Positions 9,399 through 24,114 of a stretch of DNA of 64,000 nucleotides are shown here, piece by piece. The stretch lies in the NCBI GenBank assembly GCA_964019135.1, contig OZ025258.1:36366126-36430125 (forward strand), given 5' to 3'. The stretch's first letter is position 1; each line of letters begins with the position of its first letter. The position numbers and the translations under genes were made by a program. The notes below the pieces were generated by a model. It searched no databases. It had not been told where the DNA came from and saw only the letters and a program-made list of their open reading frames with translations. The DNA comes from Arenicola marina. Lineage: Eukaryota; Annelida; Polychaeta; Arenicolidae.

Positions 9399-10827
9399 AG
9401 GCTATGGTGAACAGGTACATTCGCCCTAAGCCTGCTCCCACCAGAGGCTATGGTGAACAGGTAAATTCGCGCTAAGCCTTGTCCCATCAGAGGCTATGGT
9501 GAACAGGTACATTTGCGCTAAGCCTGCTCCCATCAGAGGCTATGGTGAACAGGTACATTCGCGCTAAGCCTTCTCCCATCAGAGGCTATGGTGAACAGGT
9601 ACATTCGCGCTAAGCCTGCTCCCATCAGAGGCTATGGTGAACAGGTACATTCGCGCTAAGCCTTGTCCCATCAGAGGCTATGGTGAACAGGTACATTCGC
9701 GCTAAGCCTGCTCCCATCAGAGGCTATGGTGAACAGGTACATTCGCGCTAAGCCTTCTCCCATCAGAGGCTATGGTGAACAGGTACATTCGCGCTTAGCC
9801 TGCTCCCATCAGAGGCTATGGTGAACAGGTACATTCGCGCTAAGCCTGCTCCCATCAGAGGCTATGGTGAACAGGTACATTCACGCTAAGCCTTCTCCCA
9901 TCAGAGGCTATGGTGAACAGGTACATTCGCGCTAAGCCTTCTCCCATCAGAGGCTATGATGAACAGGTACATTCGCGCTTAGCCTTCTCCCATCAGAGGC
10001 TATGGTGAACAGGTACATTCGCGCTAAGCCTTCTCCCATCAGAGGCTATGGTGAACAGGTACATTCGCGCTAAGCCTGCTCCCATCAGAGGCTATGGTGA
10101 ACAGGTACATTCGCGCTAGGCCTGCTCCCATCAGAGGTTATGGTGAACAGGTGCATTCACGCTAAGCCTTCTCCCATCAGAGGCTATGGTGAACAGGTAC
10201 ATTCGCGCTAAGCCTGCTCCCATCAGAGGCTATGGTGAGCAGGTACATTCGCGCTAAGCCTTCTCCCATCAGAGGCTATGGTGAACAGGTACATTCGCGC
10301 TAAGCCTGCTCCCATCAGAGGCTATGGTGAACAGGTACATTCGCGCTAAGCCTGCTCCCATCAGAGGTTATGGTGAACAGGTGCATTCACGCTAAGCCTT
10401 CTCCCATCAGAGGCTATGGTGAACAGGTACATTCGCGCTAAGCCTGCTCCCATCAGAGGCTATGGTGAGCAGGTACATTCGCGCTAAGCTTTCTCCCATC
10501 AGAGGCTATGGTGAACAGGTACATTCGCGCTAGGCCTGCTCCCATCAGAGGTTATGGTGAACAGGTGCATTCACGCTAAGCCTTCTCCCATCAGAGGCTA
10601 TGGTGAACAGGTACATTCGCGCTAAGCCTGCTCCCATCAGAGGCTATGGTGAGCAGGTACATTCGCGCTAAGCCTTCTCCCATCAGAGGCTATGGTGAAC
10701 AGGTACATTCGCGCTAAGCCTGCTCCCATCAGAGGCTATGGTGAACAGGTACATTCGCGCTAAGCCTGCTCCCATCAGAGGCTATGGTGAACAGGTACAT
10801 TCGCGCTAAACCTGCTCCCATCAGAGG
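9399..10827. repeat. 46-bp tandem array (about 31 copies)
   Basis: Unit starts AGGCTATGGTGAACAGGTAC and continues ATTCGCGCTAAGCCTGCTCC plus CATCAG. Starts at 9399 and 9445 give 46 bp. Copies alternate between CCTGCTCCC and CCTTCTCCC. Blocks containing GAGGTTATGG and GTGCATTCACG recur, so there is a higher-order pattern. The retroelement's 3' target duplication abuts its first unit. Confidence 0.96.
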
Positions 10828-11899
10828 TATGCCGGGGAACAATGCGTATTTGTCACCGGTGTGTTCTCATAGCTCGAATAATGTCATCTGGAGCAATACA
10901 CTATATTTTAGTATAAGGTGTAGAGATATGACACTGCTCATAACTGTATTAGTTACTGATATATTTTGATGATTGAAATATAGAATTACACTGAGTATAA
11001 TATGTAAGACATACATGTTATTTGCTGAATCATCGCTCTCAATCCCGACTTTCTAACAATATTGTATCATATTTGGATAGACATTTATATTAGATTTTAA
11101 TGCCTCGTGAATTTTCGTCCTTGACCCGACTGTGGGGCGGCGTATGTCTCGTTCCTCCTCTCCCTGGAAGAGTCGCCCATCCGCACAGGCTTACGGTAGA
11201 TTGTATCGAATTTTAGCCAATCAGCGACGTCGCCCTGTCCCTTTCCGATCAGCTATTGAGCAAGGTAGAACCATATTTCATGCGTCATTCACCCGTCAAT
11301 AAATTACTGACCGATTTAACTCCACACCCGGGTTGGCTACTTTTGTCCCCATCAAACCAGCGTCGGGTCCGATTTAGCCGCGACCGTATAAAGGAAATTA
11401 TGTTATTATGTTTTCATGACATTTCAGTCTTCCTTAATATTAACTTACAGACTTCATCTATTTCAATAGACTCGTCTTAATGGCAAAGTCTGACAAATTC
11501 GAGTCGAGAATCGTTAAAACGCTTTTTTGACAGGGACATATACTCCAGGGAACGGATTCATTTGATTTGATGTAACTGGTTCACGAGTTGATGAGTGTAC
11601 ATATATACTGGTAATGTTAAACTATGGTAATAAAACAAGACCTTCTGACTGCACCAGCCCGCATGTTAAACTGCATGTTGTCACTGCAGTAGAACGTTTT
11701 ATGCTTTGTAGGTCATATCGCGGCAATAGGCCAAGACAGAACGAAACCGTCTCCGGGAATTAACCAACTAATTTTTGCGACGAAAAGTATGGTATTTGTA
11801 TTCTGCAGAAATATAGACAGTTACATAGATAGGGTTCGAACCAAGCACCACGTGTTTCCAAGAAGCGCACACAAATGTTGGCGTTTCTGTCTTTCCGAT

Positions 11900-12193
11900 A
11901 TCGTTCGATTTATACCGTTTTCCACGCATTGTAAGCTTAGCGCATGTTTTAAAGTTTCGATCAATTTCACGATTTAGAAATTGTCAACCGATCAGCGTCG
12001 AGCATTTCAGCCAATCAGCGTTTGAAATAATCACGTTGATATTGGTTGCATTATGACAGTCGTGAATGTATTTGTGATAATTCTTGAAACAATTGGTACA
12101 CGGTTTGACCGTGTAAACTTTTGACAGACTGATGCTTCGACCCTTGTTACGACTGTTGAAGAATGGATCGCACCGTGTAAACCCGGCATTAAT
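11900..12193 (+). repeat. MITE-like dispersed repeat, partial copy (relative of 24115-24682)
   Basis: Shares with 24115-24682 the segments GCATTGTAAG, TTAGCGCATGTT, TAAAGTTT, ATTATGACA, GAATGTATTTGT or its variant, and the right end CACCGTGTAAACCCGGCATT followed by AAT. The left terminal repeat is not found here. It has no coding capacity. Interpreted as a decayed non-autonomous DNA transposon. Confidence 0.6.
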
Positions 12194-13355
12194 CTACTAT
12201 ATTCTTCAATTGATCTGCAGTTTAACCCTGTATCGACGCTGTATAACAGCCTTTATAATCTGAGTTTCGGAAGGGGGGTGGGGATCCGCCCCCTCACCCC
12301 CCCCCACACCCCCCTGGGGATCCCCTCGCAGCGATAAGCCACTGGCCGTCTGGTGCTCACAGCTTAGGTATCGTATACAAAATACATCAGTCCAATGCTG
12401 TCTAACTCATACCCCATCGTATGTAAGACGTATGTGACCGTCATGAAGACGTTATGATTTTCTTTTTCTATAAAACTGGATGGAATTATAAACAGTTTAA
12501 TAGGATGTAAATACTATGTTGTGATGCGATGACGTCATCTTGGTGTTGCATACGGAGTACACTATTGCCCAGAATGCATGCCCAGAGTGTACGGTGGCGC
12601 CGCGTAGTGAAGGAACATGAACCATGACTTGGGACGCAGTATATCGAAGACGTCAATGCCACAGTGAAGACATCAAGAAGTGTGGTATGCTATTTGTGTG
12701 CACACATGGGCGAAACTAGCCCAGAACCCTAAGTTGCATGTAGACTGAGACAAAGCCTAATCGCATTCTGTATTAAAATTTGGGTCTGGAACGACCCTAT
12801 GTCAGGTTTGTTTGACCAAGTCTAACCCTCATTCTTTTATTGGCGTGGGACAAGCTTTGTAAGAAACAAACCTTAATCCCTCTTCTAGTACTTCCTGACA
12901 AGTAATAACTAATCACATGCGTAAATGTTCCGATCAACTTCCTGTAATAGACAAAGGCTGTATGTTGTTGTCACAACGAGAGTCACTTAAATAAAAGAGT
13001 CCTTTAAGCTGAGATGGTCCCAACGTGATATCTTATGTAAAGTCAGCACTTTTTATTTTTAGCTAGAGCTCCGCCTTTTTCTCTTCCAGCTGAAGTCCAT
13101 GTTTTATGTATGTATTGTGTATGTATTGTATTGTGCTCCAATCTCTGTATTTCGGGTATCCTCACCTTGAGCCGCCCATGACCTAAAACCTCCTGGGTGA
13201 AAAACCTTGTTTGTTATCCTTACACGTGAAGCAATTGTTGTTATATTTTCATTATCATATGTACATATATCTCATCAGCTCATGTCATTTTATCATTGTT
13301 GGTCAATATAGCACTTGTGCCAATGTTTATTGTTGACTTTTACATACTGACGTTC

Positions 13356-13361
13356 AATAAA
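13356..13361 (+). terminator. Possible polyadenylation signal AATAAA
   Basis: AATAAA lies in GTTCAATAAAACTTAAACTT after about 600 bp of T-rich, UTR-like sequence. It could be the 3' end of an unrecognised transcript or the tail of an old non-LTR retroelement. No upstream coding exon was recognised. Confidence 0.3.
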
Positions 13362-14308
13362 ACTTAAACTTATTTTATCTTAAAGATCGTCCGTTCTTTG
13401 CATAGTTCCCAGCGTCAAGACCTCCTAAATGCACTCATTGACCTCTGAAAGGCTTTCTCTTGGGTAGTCCTCATAAAGGCAGCTGTAGTCTAGTCCCCTT
13501 GAAGGCAGTAGTAGCTTCTCTGCGGCCTTCACGTTCCCCCATTGATTCCCCCCTCGAGGGAAGGGCTTTCAACGTATGGGGTAAAGGAAATAGGGGTAAA
13601 CTTGGACCTTTTACTTGAGCCGCCATTTAGTTTTTAATTGTATGCTCCTTTAATTCTACTGTACTATACTCACTAGTTTGGCAGATTTCATGATTTTCAC
13701 ATCTTCTTTTGTCAAAATTTACATCGAATTTCACTATTCCAAAGCCCAATTTGTTCAGTTTCATGTGCCAGAGCGTTTCTCGATGGTCTTGTGACCTTCC
13801 TGTGTGCCACGTCATACGTCAAAATCGCGAAACGGGTTTTCAAAGACTTGACAATACCAACATCTGAAACCAGGTTAGTCAATTTAGTCTAGTGACGTCA
13901 GATAGGTGAACATGGTTGTTTCCCCAGATTTTGCAATTTTCTCGTGTACTACGGATGAAAGTTCATATCCTGCCGTGTTGTGTACTACTAACCTTGTAGC
14001 TTGGGACATAAAACATGGATGAACTAGGAACAAAATGGGGTGTCGTCCAAGTGGAAGTCGTCCAACTGGAAGCACACCGTTGCCAGACGGTATACGCTAT
14101 ATATACCGAGACATCCATTATTGACGTAGACTCTACCGGTCTGTGTATCACGCATGAGGGCCCAGTAACCCTGCCACCCCGGTCATCTACCCCAACCGGC
14201 CCCCACAACGCCACCAACATCACCCCATTCCCACCCCTCTCACCCACGCCATCATTAACTACCAAACAATGCTCGGGCTGACCACGCAACGCTCAGTCAG
14301 TCATCCAA

Positions 14309-14578
14309 AACGTATTTTGGTGGTTGCCTGGGGGCGGGGAGAGGATGGCAGGGGTGTGAGACCAGGGGGGGGGGGCGGCATGGAGAGAGAGGGGGGGGAG
14401 GGGGGTGAGAGACGGGGGGCATATAGAGAGAGAGAGCGGGAGAGGGGGCGGGTGCCGCAACCGCACGTGTCATAAAAGTATAATGCGCTGTGCGTGAACA
14501 GAGAGAGAGGGGGTGGAGGGAGGGGAAGGAGGGCGGGGGTGTAAAGGGTAGATATATATATATATATATATATATATC
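14309..14578. repeat. G/GA-rich low-complexity tract and (AT)n microsatellite
   Basis: Runs of GGGGGG with GAGAGA stretches between about 14330 and 14548 are followed by an uninterrupted AT dinucleotide run at 14552-14577. Open frames across it are compositional. Confidence 0.85.
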
Positions 14579-14784
14579 AGAATATTATCGATTCGCTGTG
14601 CCAAGACAACGGCGCTGCACAACAGCACAATATTAGACCAGTGGCCGTTAAGACGTACACACATTGAGAGTGGTGCAAGGGCACCCTCCCTCCCCTAACT
14701 TCACCCCCACCGCCCCCACCCATCCCCCCGGCCGCTCCGAATGCACGGGGCCGTGTCGGTGTCACTGACTTCACCTACCCTCGA

Positions 14785-15060
14785 GACCGTTCAAACCCGG
14801 ATCAGTTGCCATCGGCACCGTTCAAATCGGATCAGCTACGAGCGGGACCGTTCAAACCCGGATCAGCTGCCATCGGGACCGTTCAAAACCGGATCAGCTG
14901 CCATAGGGACCGTTCAATACGAGTTCAGCTGCCATCGAAACCGTTTAAAACGGGATCAGCTACGATCGGCACCGTTCAATACCGGATCAGGTGCGATCGA
15001 CACCGTTAAAAACCGGATCAGCTGCCATCGGCACCGTTCAACACGGGATTTACCACAATC
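14785..15060. repeat. 31-bp degenerate tandem array (about 9 copies)
   Basis: Units begin GACCGTTCAAACCCGGATCA and end GCTGCCATCGG. Starts at 14786 and 14817 give 31 bp. Substitutions such as CATCGG or GATCGG and AAACCGG or AATACGG are common, so the array is old. Further decay continues to about 15110. The 130-codon plus-strand frame across it is a repeat artefact. Confidence 0.88.
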
Positions 15061-17149
15061 GCGACCCTTCACTTTCGGGATAAGCTATCGCGCCTTTAAC
15101 CCGTGGGATATTGGCTTTAGCCATGTAGCGTAAAGCAGTTGACCACATCTCAGTTATGTTGACTGGTTGAGTTTTCGAGACACAAGCGGACACACATGAC
15201 GTGGGCCGATGTCATATCGGGAGGGTATCGCACATGTTGAGTCCGCTGGCCCTGTCCGCAAGGTATTGGTCGGCCGACCCCCTGGCTATTGTCCCGATAT
15301 CCAGCAGCAGACAGATCAGCGCAGACACCTGGGGCCGTATTCATAATCTCCACTTAGGCTACGCCACTAGACGTAGCGCTAAATGGAAGATTTGTCGAGC
15401 GATCGGGTTCAAAACACATAATTATGTAGTCACCCCAAAAGTGGATTTTCTGAATTAAGGAAGTGGTAAAATTATATTGAAGCGGTTATATTGAAGCGGA
15501 GGCTAAGACGAAACTGCACTTGAATACGATAGCGGTGTGATGTGGGGGTGGTCGGACAGGTACATAGATACAGAGAATTTGTGTCAGTCAGTTTACAGTG
15601 ATAATGGGTGCCGCAAATATATTAGGACAAAAAATATGCCAATGGAGTTTGGTCGATGTGTGTTAGCTGGAGGGTCTGCAGTTTTGCTGTTTTAAGCAAT
15701 CGTTGTATACCCACTCGGTCTCGGAATGTATTGTCACCTGATAGGACGACTGTCACCTCATGCAAGGATATCCTCATGCATTTTAAACATGCCAATATAA
15801 ATATATCGCTTTAATCGCTGACTTAAGGAGGACGCAACTCGCCAACACGAGACAAGGAAGGTTGTCTTTAGGCACACTGCTGAAGTGAAGTAAAGCCAAG
15901 GTGAAGGATACTCAGATATGTTGGAAAAGCATATGCAACAGAAAATGCAACACCAATAAATTCACCAGCAGAATATATATAAAGAAAAAAACAAACACCA
16001 GAAAAACGTCGGGACGAAAACAAAAATAACGCCTCAGGGCTTCAAACGATCCGTCTCATTATGGACATCCATATCGACCCAGAGGAACAATGTGCCAGGT
16101 GCCTGTGCTGAACAACAGCCATTGACCATGGCAACAGAGCAAATACGACTTCACAACAAATATCATTACACGCATTGCCGACACTGGGAGGACGCACGAA
16201 CGAAATTGGCTCGAAAGGTAAGCCGTTATACCACATATATATATACGTATTTGTGAGGGGAATTAAGTCAGCCAAATCTGATGTAATGTAAATGGGTCAA
16301 CGCTTCAACTTATAGGCCGTTCAAGCGGCATTAGCCAGCCGATATCTGGAAGGTACCTCTTCCACTAGTGTAACATTTAATAGCCCGATTAATGCGAACA
16401 TATAATGTCATTTAGATTAATATGAGACTCATTAAAACTGCGCAATAAATCAGTCGATTGCCGCAAGAAAATGCGCCGTAGTACACATGGTCTCCAACTT
16501 TTCATCCGATCTGTAATCAGAATGTATTTTGAGCCATATTTATCTTATGATTGATGAACGTTTCACAGTTTTGTTAAATCTGAGTGGTGATCTGGCATTC
16601 ATTAATCTTATGTGCACAATGGGAATTGTCAGGAATTAGCCGCAAAAGTAACCTTAACTTATGTGCCTCGTTGGTGAATTGCCTTTTATCAAGATTTATA
16701 TAACAGGGCTGAAACTTGTCCACGACTTATATCCCAGTGGGCTGCTGAGGGACCAAAAAAGAAGTCCCCAGCCTGTGAAATCTGCTGGAGCAATAACCCC
16801 AATAGTCGTACATTGGCACTGAGAGCACCATGAATGTTCGGGTAAGTAATGTGTGGACAGAGACATGAGATCGTCCTTATTCGGCTCGCAAAGCATTTAC
16901 GATTAACTTTCAGTATCAAGCATCAACATTATGATTATAGGCTTAACGCAAGCGCAATGTTTCGTCTATCTTCCATGTTAGAGCACACAGAAGGGATCAT
17001 TGTAGTACATGGTAGGCGTGAGTGATGCGTGAGCTATGGCGAAGTAATGGTTCGCCCGTAAATAGCGTTCTATCTGCTTCAAACATTGCTCAGATCAAAG
17101 ACCATATTACAGTCATAAGGACGTGGGTTTGAAACAAGTTAACGTTATA

Positions 17150-20100
17150 AGACAACGACATCACAATGTAGACACTCTATGCTGACAAAGCATGTTACTG
17201 TAGACAACGACATTAACTTACACATCACAATGTAGACACTCTATGAGGAGACAAAGCATGTTACTGTAGACAACGACATTAACTTACACATCACAAGGTA
17301 GACACTCTATGATGAGACAAACCTGTTATTGTGAACAACATCAACTTACACATCACAATGTAGACACTCTATGAGGAGACAAAGCATGTTACTGTAGACA
17401 ACGACATTAACTTACACATCACAATGTCGACACTCTATGATGAGACAAAGCCTGTTACTGTGGACAACATCAACTTACACATCACAATGTAGACACTCTA
17501 TGCTGACAAAGCCTGTTGCTGTGGACAACGACATTAACTTACACATCACAACGTAGACACTCTATGCTGACAAAGCCTGTTGCTGCGGACAACGACATTA
17601 ACTTACACGTCACAATGTAGACACTCTATGAGGAGACAAAGCATGTTACTGTAGACAACGACATTAACTTACACATCACAAGGTAGACACTCTATGGTGA
17701 CAAAGCCTGTTACTGTGGACAACGACATTAACTTACACATCACAATGTAGGCACTCTATGGTGACAAAGCCTGTTACTGTGGACAACGACATTAACTTAC
17801 ACCGCACAATGTAGACACTCTATGAGGAGACAAAGCATGTTACTGTAGACAACGACATTAACTTACACATCACAAGGTAGACACTCTATGATGAGACAAA
17901 GCCTGTTACTGTGAACAACATCAACTTACACATCACAATGTAGACACTCTATACTTACACATCACAATGTAGACACTCTATGAGGAGACAAAGCCTGTTA
18001 CTGTGGACAACAACATTAACGTAAACGTCCCAATGTGGACACCCTATGCTGACAAAGCCTGTTACTGTGGACAACGATATTAACTTACACATCACAAGGT
18101 AGACACTCTATGCTGACAAAGCCTATTACTGCGGACAACATTATCTTACACATCACGATGTAGACACTCTCTGATGACAAAGCCTGTTGCTGTGGACAAC
18201 GACATTAACTTACACATCACAATGTAGGCACTCTATGCTGACAAAGCCTGTTACTGTGGACAACGACATTAACTTACACATCACAATGTAGGCACTCTAT
18301 GATGACAAAGCCTGTTACTGTGGACAACGACATTAGCGTTCACATCACAATGTAGGCACTCTATGCTGACAAAGCCTGTTACTGTGGACAACGACATTAA
18401 CGTTCACATCACAATGTAGACACTCTATGCTGACAAAGCCTGTTACTGTGGACAACGACAATAACTTACACATCACAATGTAGGCACTCTATGATGACAA
18501 AGCCTGTTACTGTGGACAACGACATTAACGTTCACATCACAATGTAGACACTCTATGCTGACAAAGCCTGTTACTGTGGACAACGACATTAACTTACACA
18601 TCACAATGTAGACACTCTATTCCGACAAAGCCTGTTACTGTGTACAACGACATTAACGTTCACATCACAATGTAGACACTCTATGCTGACAAAGCCTGTT
18701 ACTGTGGACAACGACATTAACTTACACATCACAATGTAGACACTCTATTCCGACAAAGCCTGTTACTGTAGACAACGACATTAACGTTCACATCACAATG
18801 TAGACACTCTATGCTGACAAAGCCTGTTACTGGGACAACGATATTAACTTACACATCACGATGTAGACACTCTCTGATGACAAAGCCTGTTGCTGTGGAC
18901 AACGACATTAACTTACACATCACAATGTAGGCACTCTATCCTGACAAAGCCTGTTACTGTGGACAACGACATTAACTTACACATCACAATGTAGACACTC
19001 CATGATGACAAAGCCTGTTACTGTGGACAACGACATTAACTTACACATCACAATCTAGACACACTATTCCGACAAAGCCTGTTAATGTGGACAACGACAT
19101 TAACGTTCACATCACAATGTAGACACTCTATGCTGACAAAGCCTGTTACTGTGGACAACGACATTAACTTACACATCACAATGTAGACACTCTATTCCGA
19201 CAAAGCCTGTTACTGTGGACAACGACATTAACTTACACATCACAATGTAGACACTCTATGCTGACAAAGCCTGTTGCTGCGGACAACGACATTAACTTAC
19301 ACATCACAATGTAGACACTCTATGCTGACAAAGCCTGTTGCTGCGGACAACGACATCAACTGACACATCACAAGGTAGACACTCTATGATGAGACAAAGC
19401 CTGTTACTGTGAACAACATCAACTTGCACATCACAATGTAGACACTTTATGCTGACAAAGCCTGTTACTGTGGACAACGACATTAACTTACACATCACAA
19501 GGTAGACACTCTATGATGAGACAAAGCCTGTTACTGTGAACAACATCAACTTACACATCACAATGTAGACACTCTATGCTGACAAAGCCTGCTACTGTGG
19601 ACAACGACATTAACTTACACATCACAATGTAGACACTCTATGCTGACAAAGCCTGTTACTGGGACAACGATATTAACTTACACATCGCAATGTAGACACT
19701 CTATGATGACAAAGCCTGTTACTGCGGACAACGACATTAACTTACACATCACAATCTAGACACACTATTCCGACAAAGCCTGTTACTGTGGACAACGACA
19801 TAAACGTTCACATCACAATGTAGACACTCTATGCTGACAAAGCCTGTTACTGTGGACAACGACATTAACTTACACATCACAATGTAGACACTCTATTCCG
19901 ACAAAGCCTGTTACTGTGGACAACGACATTAACTTACACATCACAATGTAGACACTCTATGCTGACAAAGCCTGTTGCTGTGGACAACGACATTAACTTA
20001 CACATCACAATGTAGACACTCTATGCTGACAAAGCCTGTTGCTGCGGACAACGACATTAACTTACACATCACAAGGTAGACACCCTATGATGAGACAAAG

Positions 20101-23100
20101 CCTGTTACTGTGAACAACATCAACTTGCACATCACAATGTAGACACTTTATGCTGACAAAGCCTGTTACTGTGAACAACATCAACTTACACATCACAATG
20201 TAGACACTCTATGAAGAGACAAAGCCTGTTACTGTGGACAACAACATTAACGTAAACGTCCCAATGTGGACACCCTATGCTGACAAAGCCTGTTACGTTG
20301 GACAACGATATTAACTTACACATCACAAGGTAGACACTCTATGCTGACAAAGCCTATTACTGCGGACAACATTATCTTACACATCACGATGTAGACACTC
20401 TCTGATAACGAAGCCTGTTACTGTGGACAACGACATTAACTTACACATCACAATGTAGGCACTCTATGATGACAAAGCTTGTTACTGTGGACAACGACAT
20501 TAACGTTCACATCACAATGCAGACACTCTATGCTGACAAAGCCTGTTACTGTGGACAACGACATTAACTTACACATCACAATGTAGACACTCTATTCCGA
20601 CAAAGCCTGTTACTGTGTACAACGACATTAACGTTCACATCACAATGTAGACACTCTATGCTGACAAAGCCTGTTACTGTGGACAACGACATTAACTTAC
20701 ACATCACAATGTAGACACTCTATTCCGACAAAGCCTGTTACTGTGGACAACGACATTAACGTTCACATCACAATGTAGACACTCTATGCTGACAAAGCCT
20801 GTTACTGGGACAACGATATTAACTTACACATCACGATGTAGACACTCTCTGATGACAAAGCCTGTTGCTGTGGACAACGACATTAACTTACACATCACAA
20901 TGTAGGCACTCTATGCTGACAAAGCCTGTTACTGTGGACAACGACATTAACTTACACATCACAATGTAGACACTCTATGATGACAAAGCCTGTTACTGTG
21001 GACAACGACATTAACTTACACATCACAATCTAGACACACTATTCCGACAAAGCCTGTTACTGTGGACAACGACATTAACGTTCACATCACAATGTAGACA
21101 CTCTATGCTGACAAAGCCTGTTACTGTGGACAACGACATTAACTTACACATCACAATGTAGACACTCTATTCCGACAAAGCCTGTTACTGTGGACAACGA
21201 CATTAACTTACACATCACAATGTAGACACTCTATGCTGACAAAGCCTGTTGCTGTGGACAACGACATTAACTTACACATCACAATGTAGACACTCTATGC
21301 TGACAAAGCCTGTTGCTGCGGACAACGACATTAACTTACACATCACAAGGTAGACACTCTATGATGAGACAAAGACTGTTACTGTGAACAACATCAACTT
21401 GCACATCACAATGTAGACACTTTATGCTGACAAAGCCTGTTACTGTGGACAACGACATTAACTTACACATCACAAGTTAGACACTCTATGCTGACAAAGC
21501 CTGCTACTGTGGACAACGACATTAACTTACACATCACAATATAGACACTCTATGCTGACAAAGCCTGTTACTGGGACAACGATATTAACTTACACATCAC
21601 GATGTAGACACTCTCTGATGACAAGGCCTGTTGCTGTGGACAACGACATTAACTTACACATCACAATGTAGGCACTCTATGCTGACAAAGCCTGTTACTG
21701 TGGACAACGACATTAACTTACACATCACAATGTAGACACTCTATGATGACAAAGCCTGTTACTGTGGACAACGACATTAACTTACACATCACAATCTAGA
21801 CACACTATTCCGACAAAGCCTGTTACTGTGGACAACGACATTAACGTTCACATCACAATGTAGACACTCTATGCTGACAAAGCCTGTTACTGTGGACAAC
21901 GACATTAACTTACACATCACAATGTAGACACTCTATTCCGACAAAGCCTGTTACTGTGGACAACGACATTAACTTACACATCACAATGTAGACACTCTAT
22001 GCTGACAAAGCCTGTTGCTGTGGACAACGACATTAACTTACACATCACAATGTAGACACTCTATGCTGACAAAGCCTGTTGCTGCGGACAACGACATTAA
22101 CTTACACATCACAAGGTAGACACTCTATGATGAGACAAAGCCTGTTACTGTGAACAACATCAACTTGCACATCACAATGTAGACACTTTATGCTGACAAA
22201 GCCTGTTACTGTGAACAACATCAACTTACACATCACAATGTAGACACTCTATGAGGAGACAAAGCCTGTTACTGTGGACAACAACATTAACGTAAACGTC
22301 CCAATGTGGACACCCTATGCTGACAAAGCCTGTTACGTTGGACAACGATATTAACTTACACATCACAAGGTAGACACTCTATGCTGACAAAGCTTGTTAC
22401 TGTGGACAACGACATTAACGTTCACATCACAATGTAGACACTCTATGCTGACAAAGCCTGTTACTGTGGACAACGACATTAACTTACACATCACAATGTA
22501 GACACTCTATTCCGACAAAGCCTGTTACTGTGGACAACGACATTAACGTTCACATCACAATGTAGACACTCTATTCCGACAAAGCCTCTTACTGTGGACA
22601 ACGACATTAACGTTCACATCACAATGTAGACACTCTATGCTGACAAAGCCTGTTACTGTGGACAACGACATTAACTTACACATCACAATGTAGACACTCT
22701 ATGCTGACAAAGCCTGTTACTGTAGACAACGACATTAACTTACACATCACAATGTAGACACTCTATTCCGACAAAGCCTGTTACTGTGGACAACGACATT
22801 AACTTACACATCACAATGTAGACACTCTATGCTGACAAAGCCTGTTACTGTAGACAACGACATTAACTTACACATCACAATGTAGACACTCTATTCCGAC
22901 CAAACCTGTTACTGTGGACAACGACATTAACGTTCACATCACAATGTAGACACTCTATGCTGACAAAGCCTGTTACTGTGGACAACGACATTAACTTACA
23001 CATCACAATGTAGACACTCTATTCCGACAAAGGGTGTTACTGTGGACAACGACATTAACGTTCACATCACAATGTAGACACTCTATGCTGACAAAGCCTG

Positions 23101-23550
23101 TTACTGTGGACAACGACATTAACTTACACATCACAATGTAGACACTCTATGATGACAAAGTCTGTTACTGTGGACAACGACATTAACGTTCACATCACAA
23201 TGTAGACACTCTATGCTGACAAAGCCTGTTACTGGGACAACGATATTAACTTACACATCACAATGTAAACATTCTATGATGACAAAGCCTGTTACTGTGG
23301 ACAATGACATTAACTTAGACATCACAATGTAGACACTCTATGATGACAAAGCCTGTTACTGTGGACAACGACATTAACTTACACATCACAATGTAGACAC
23401 TCTATGCTGACAAAGCCTGTTGCTGTTGACAACGAGAGTAACTTACACATCACAATGTAGGCACTCTATGATGACAAAGCCTGTTACTGGGACAACGACA
23501 TTAACTTACACATCACAATGTAGACACTCGATGCTGACAAAGCCTGTTAC
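17150..23550. repeat. 64-bp satellite array (about 100 copies) with higher-order structure
   Basis: Unit about 64 bp containing TGTAGACACTCTATGCTGAC, AAAGCCTGTTACTGTGGAC, AACGACATTAAC and TTACACATCACAA. Variants (TATTCCGAC, GAGGAGAC, GTTCACATC, missing bases) recur in fixed order. A distinctive CAATCTAGACACAC unit occurs near 19051, 19752, 21026 and 21792, so blocks of roughly 0.7-1.3 kb have been copied. There is no coding potential beyond short frames. Confidence 0.95.
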
Positions 23551-24114
23551 ACTATTTTTCTCAGGAAATGGTTTGCGTGTGTTTGTTTATGTCGCTCTAT
23601 CACACACACATCTAAACATCTAAACATCAAGGGGGCTTATAAGATAATGTCATTATGTGAGATAGATACGCACATACGGAGTGTACAACACCAGGAACTA
23701 ATCTTCATGACGACACTTAGGAATGGCGTATCACTCAGGCGTAACCAAGGGGGCCCCCGGGGTCGCGTGGGTATGGCGGGGATTGGTTTGGTTTGCGGGG
23801 GTTGACAAGATACCGTCTGGGGCAGACAGGGTACAGCGTATGTCTGGATGCACCAATAGCTGTTAATATTAAAATTGCCTTGGAATGGGGATTTAGGCCA
23901 CTGTTGTTAGTTGTGAGTTGTGATCAACAGCCACTTACCAACAGTTTGTCAGGTTACTACACCAGGGTGACATGTGTTTACGCATGTCTGAACTAGATCA
24001 TACAAAATCGTATATATATATATGCTTGTTTGTATTGTCAAGGAGCCCCCAGCCCGCCCTACATGGTCGATGACAAGTGTATAATGGTATATACGTCAAC
24101 GTGCGAATACCCGG
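23551..24114. other. Unique DNA after the 64-bp array
   Basis: No gene recognised. Contains a (TA)n run near 24011-24022 and some GC-rich sequence near 23748-23775. A 67-codon plus frame at 23793 has no recognisable domain. Confidence 0.5.

Larger units (their letters stand above)
10828..17149. other. Largely unique DNA, no supported gene
   Basis: About 6.3 kb without a convincing exon or conserved protein on either strand. Open frames are short and overlap antisense frames. Old repeats inside are listed separately. Short GC palindromes occur at about 12279-12326 (GGGGATCCGCCCC and GGGGATCCCC flanking a C-run). GGGGCCGTATTCATAA at about 15331 resembles the ends of some dispersed invertebrate elements, but I cannot delimit one. 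Confidence 0.55.
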
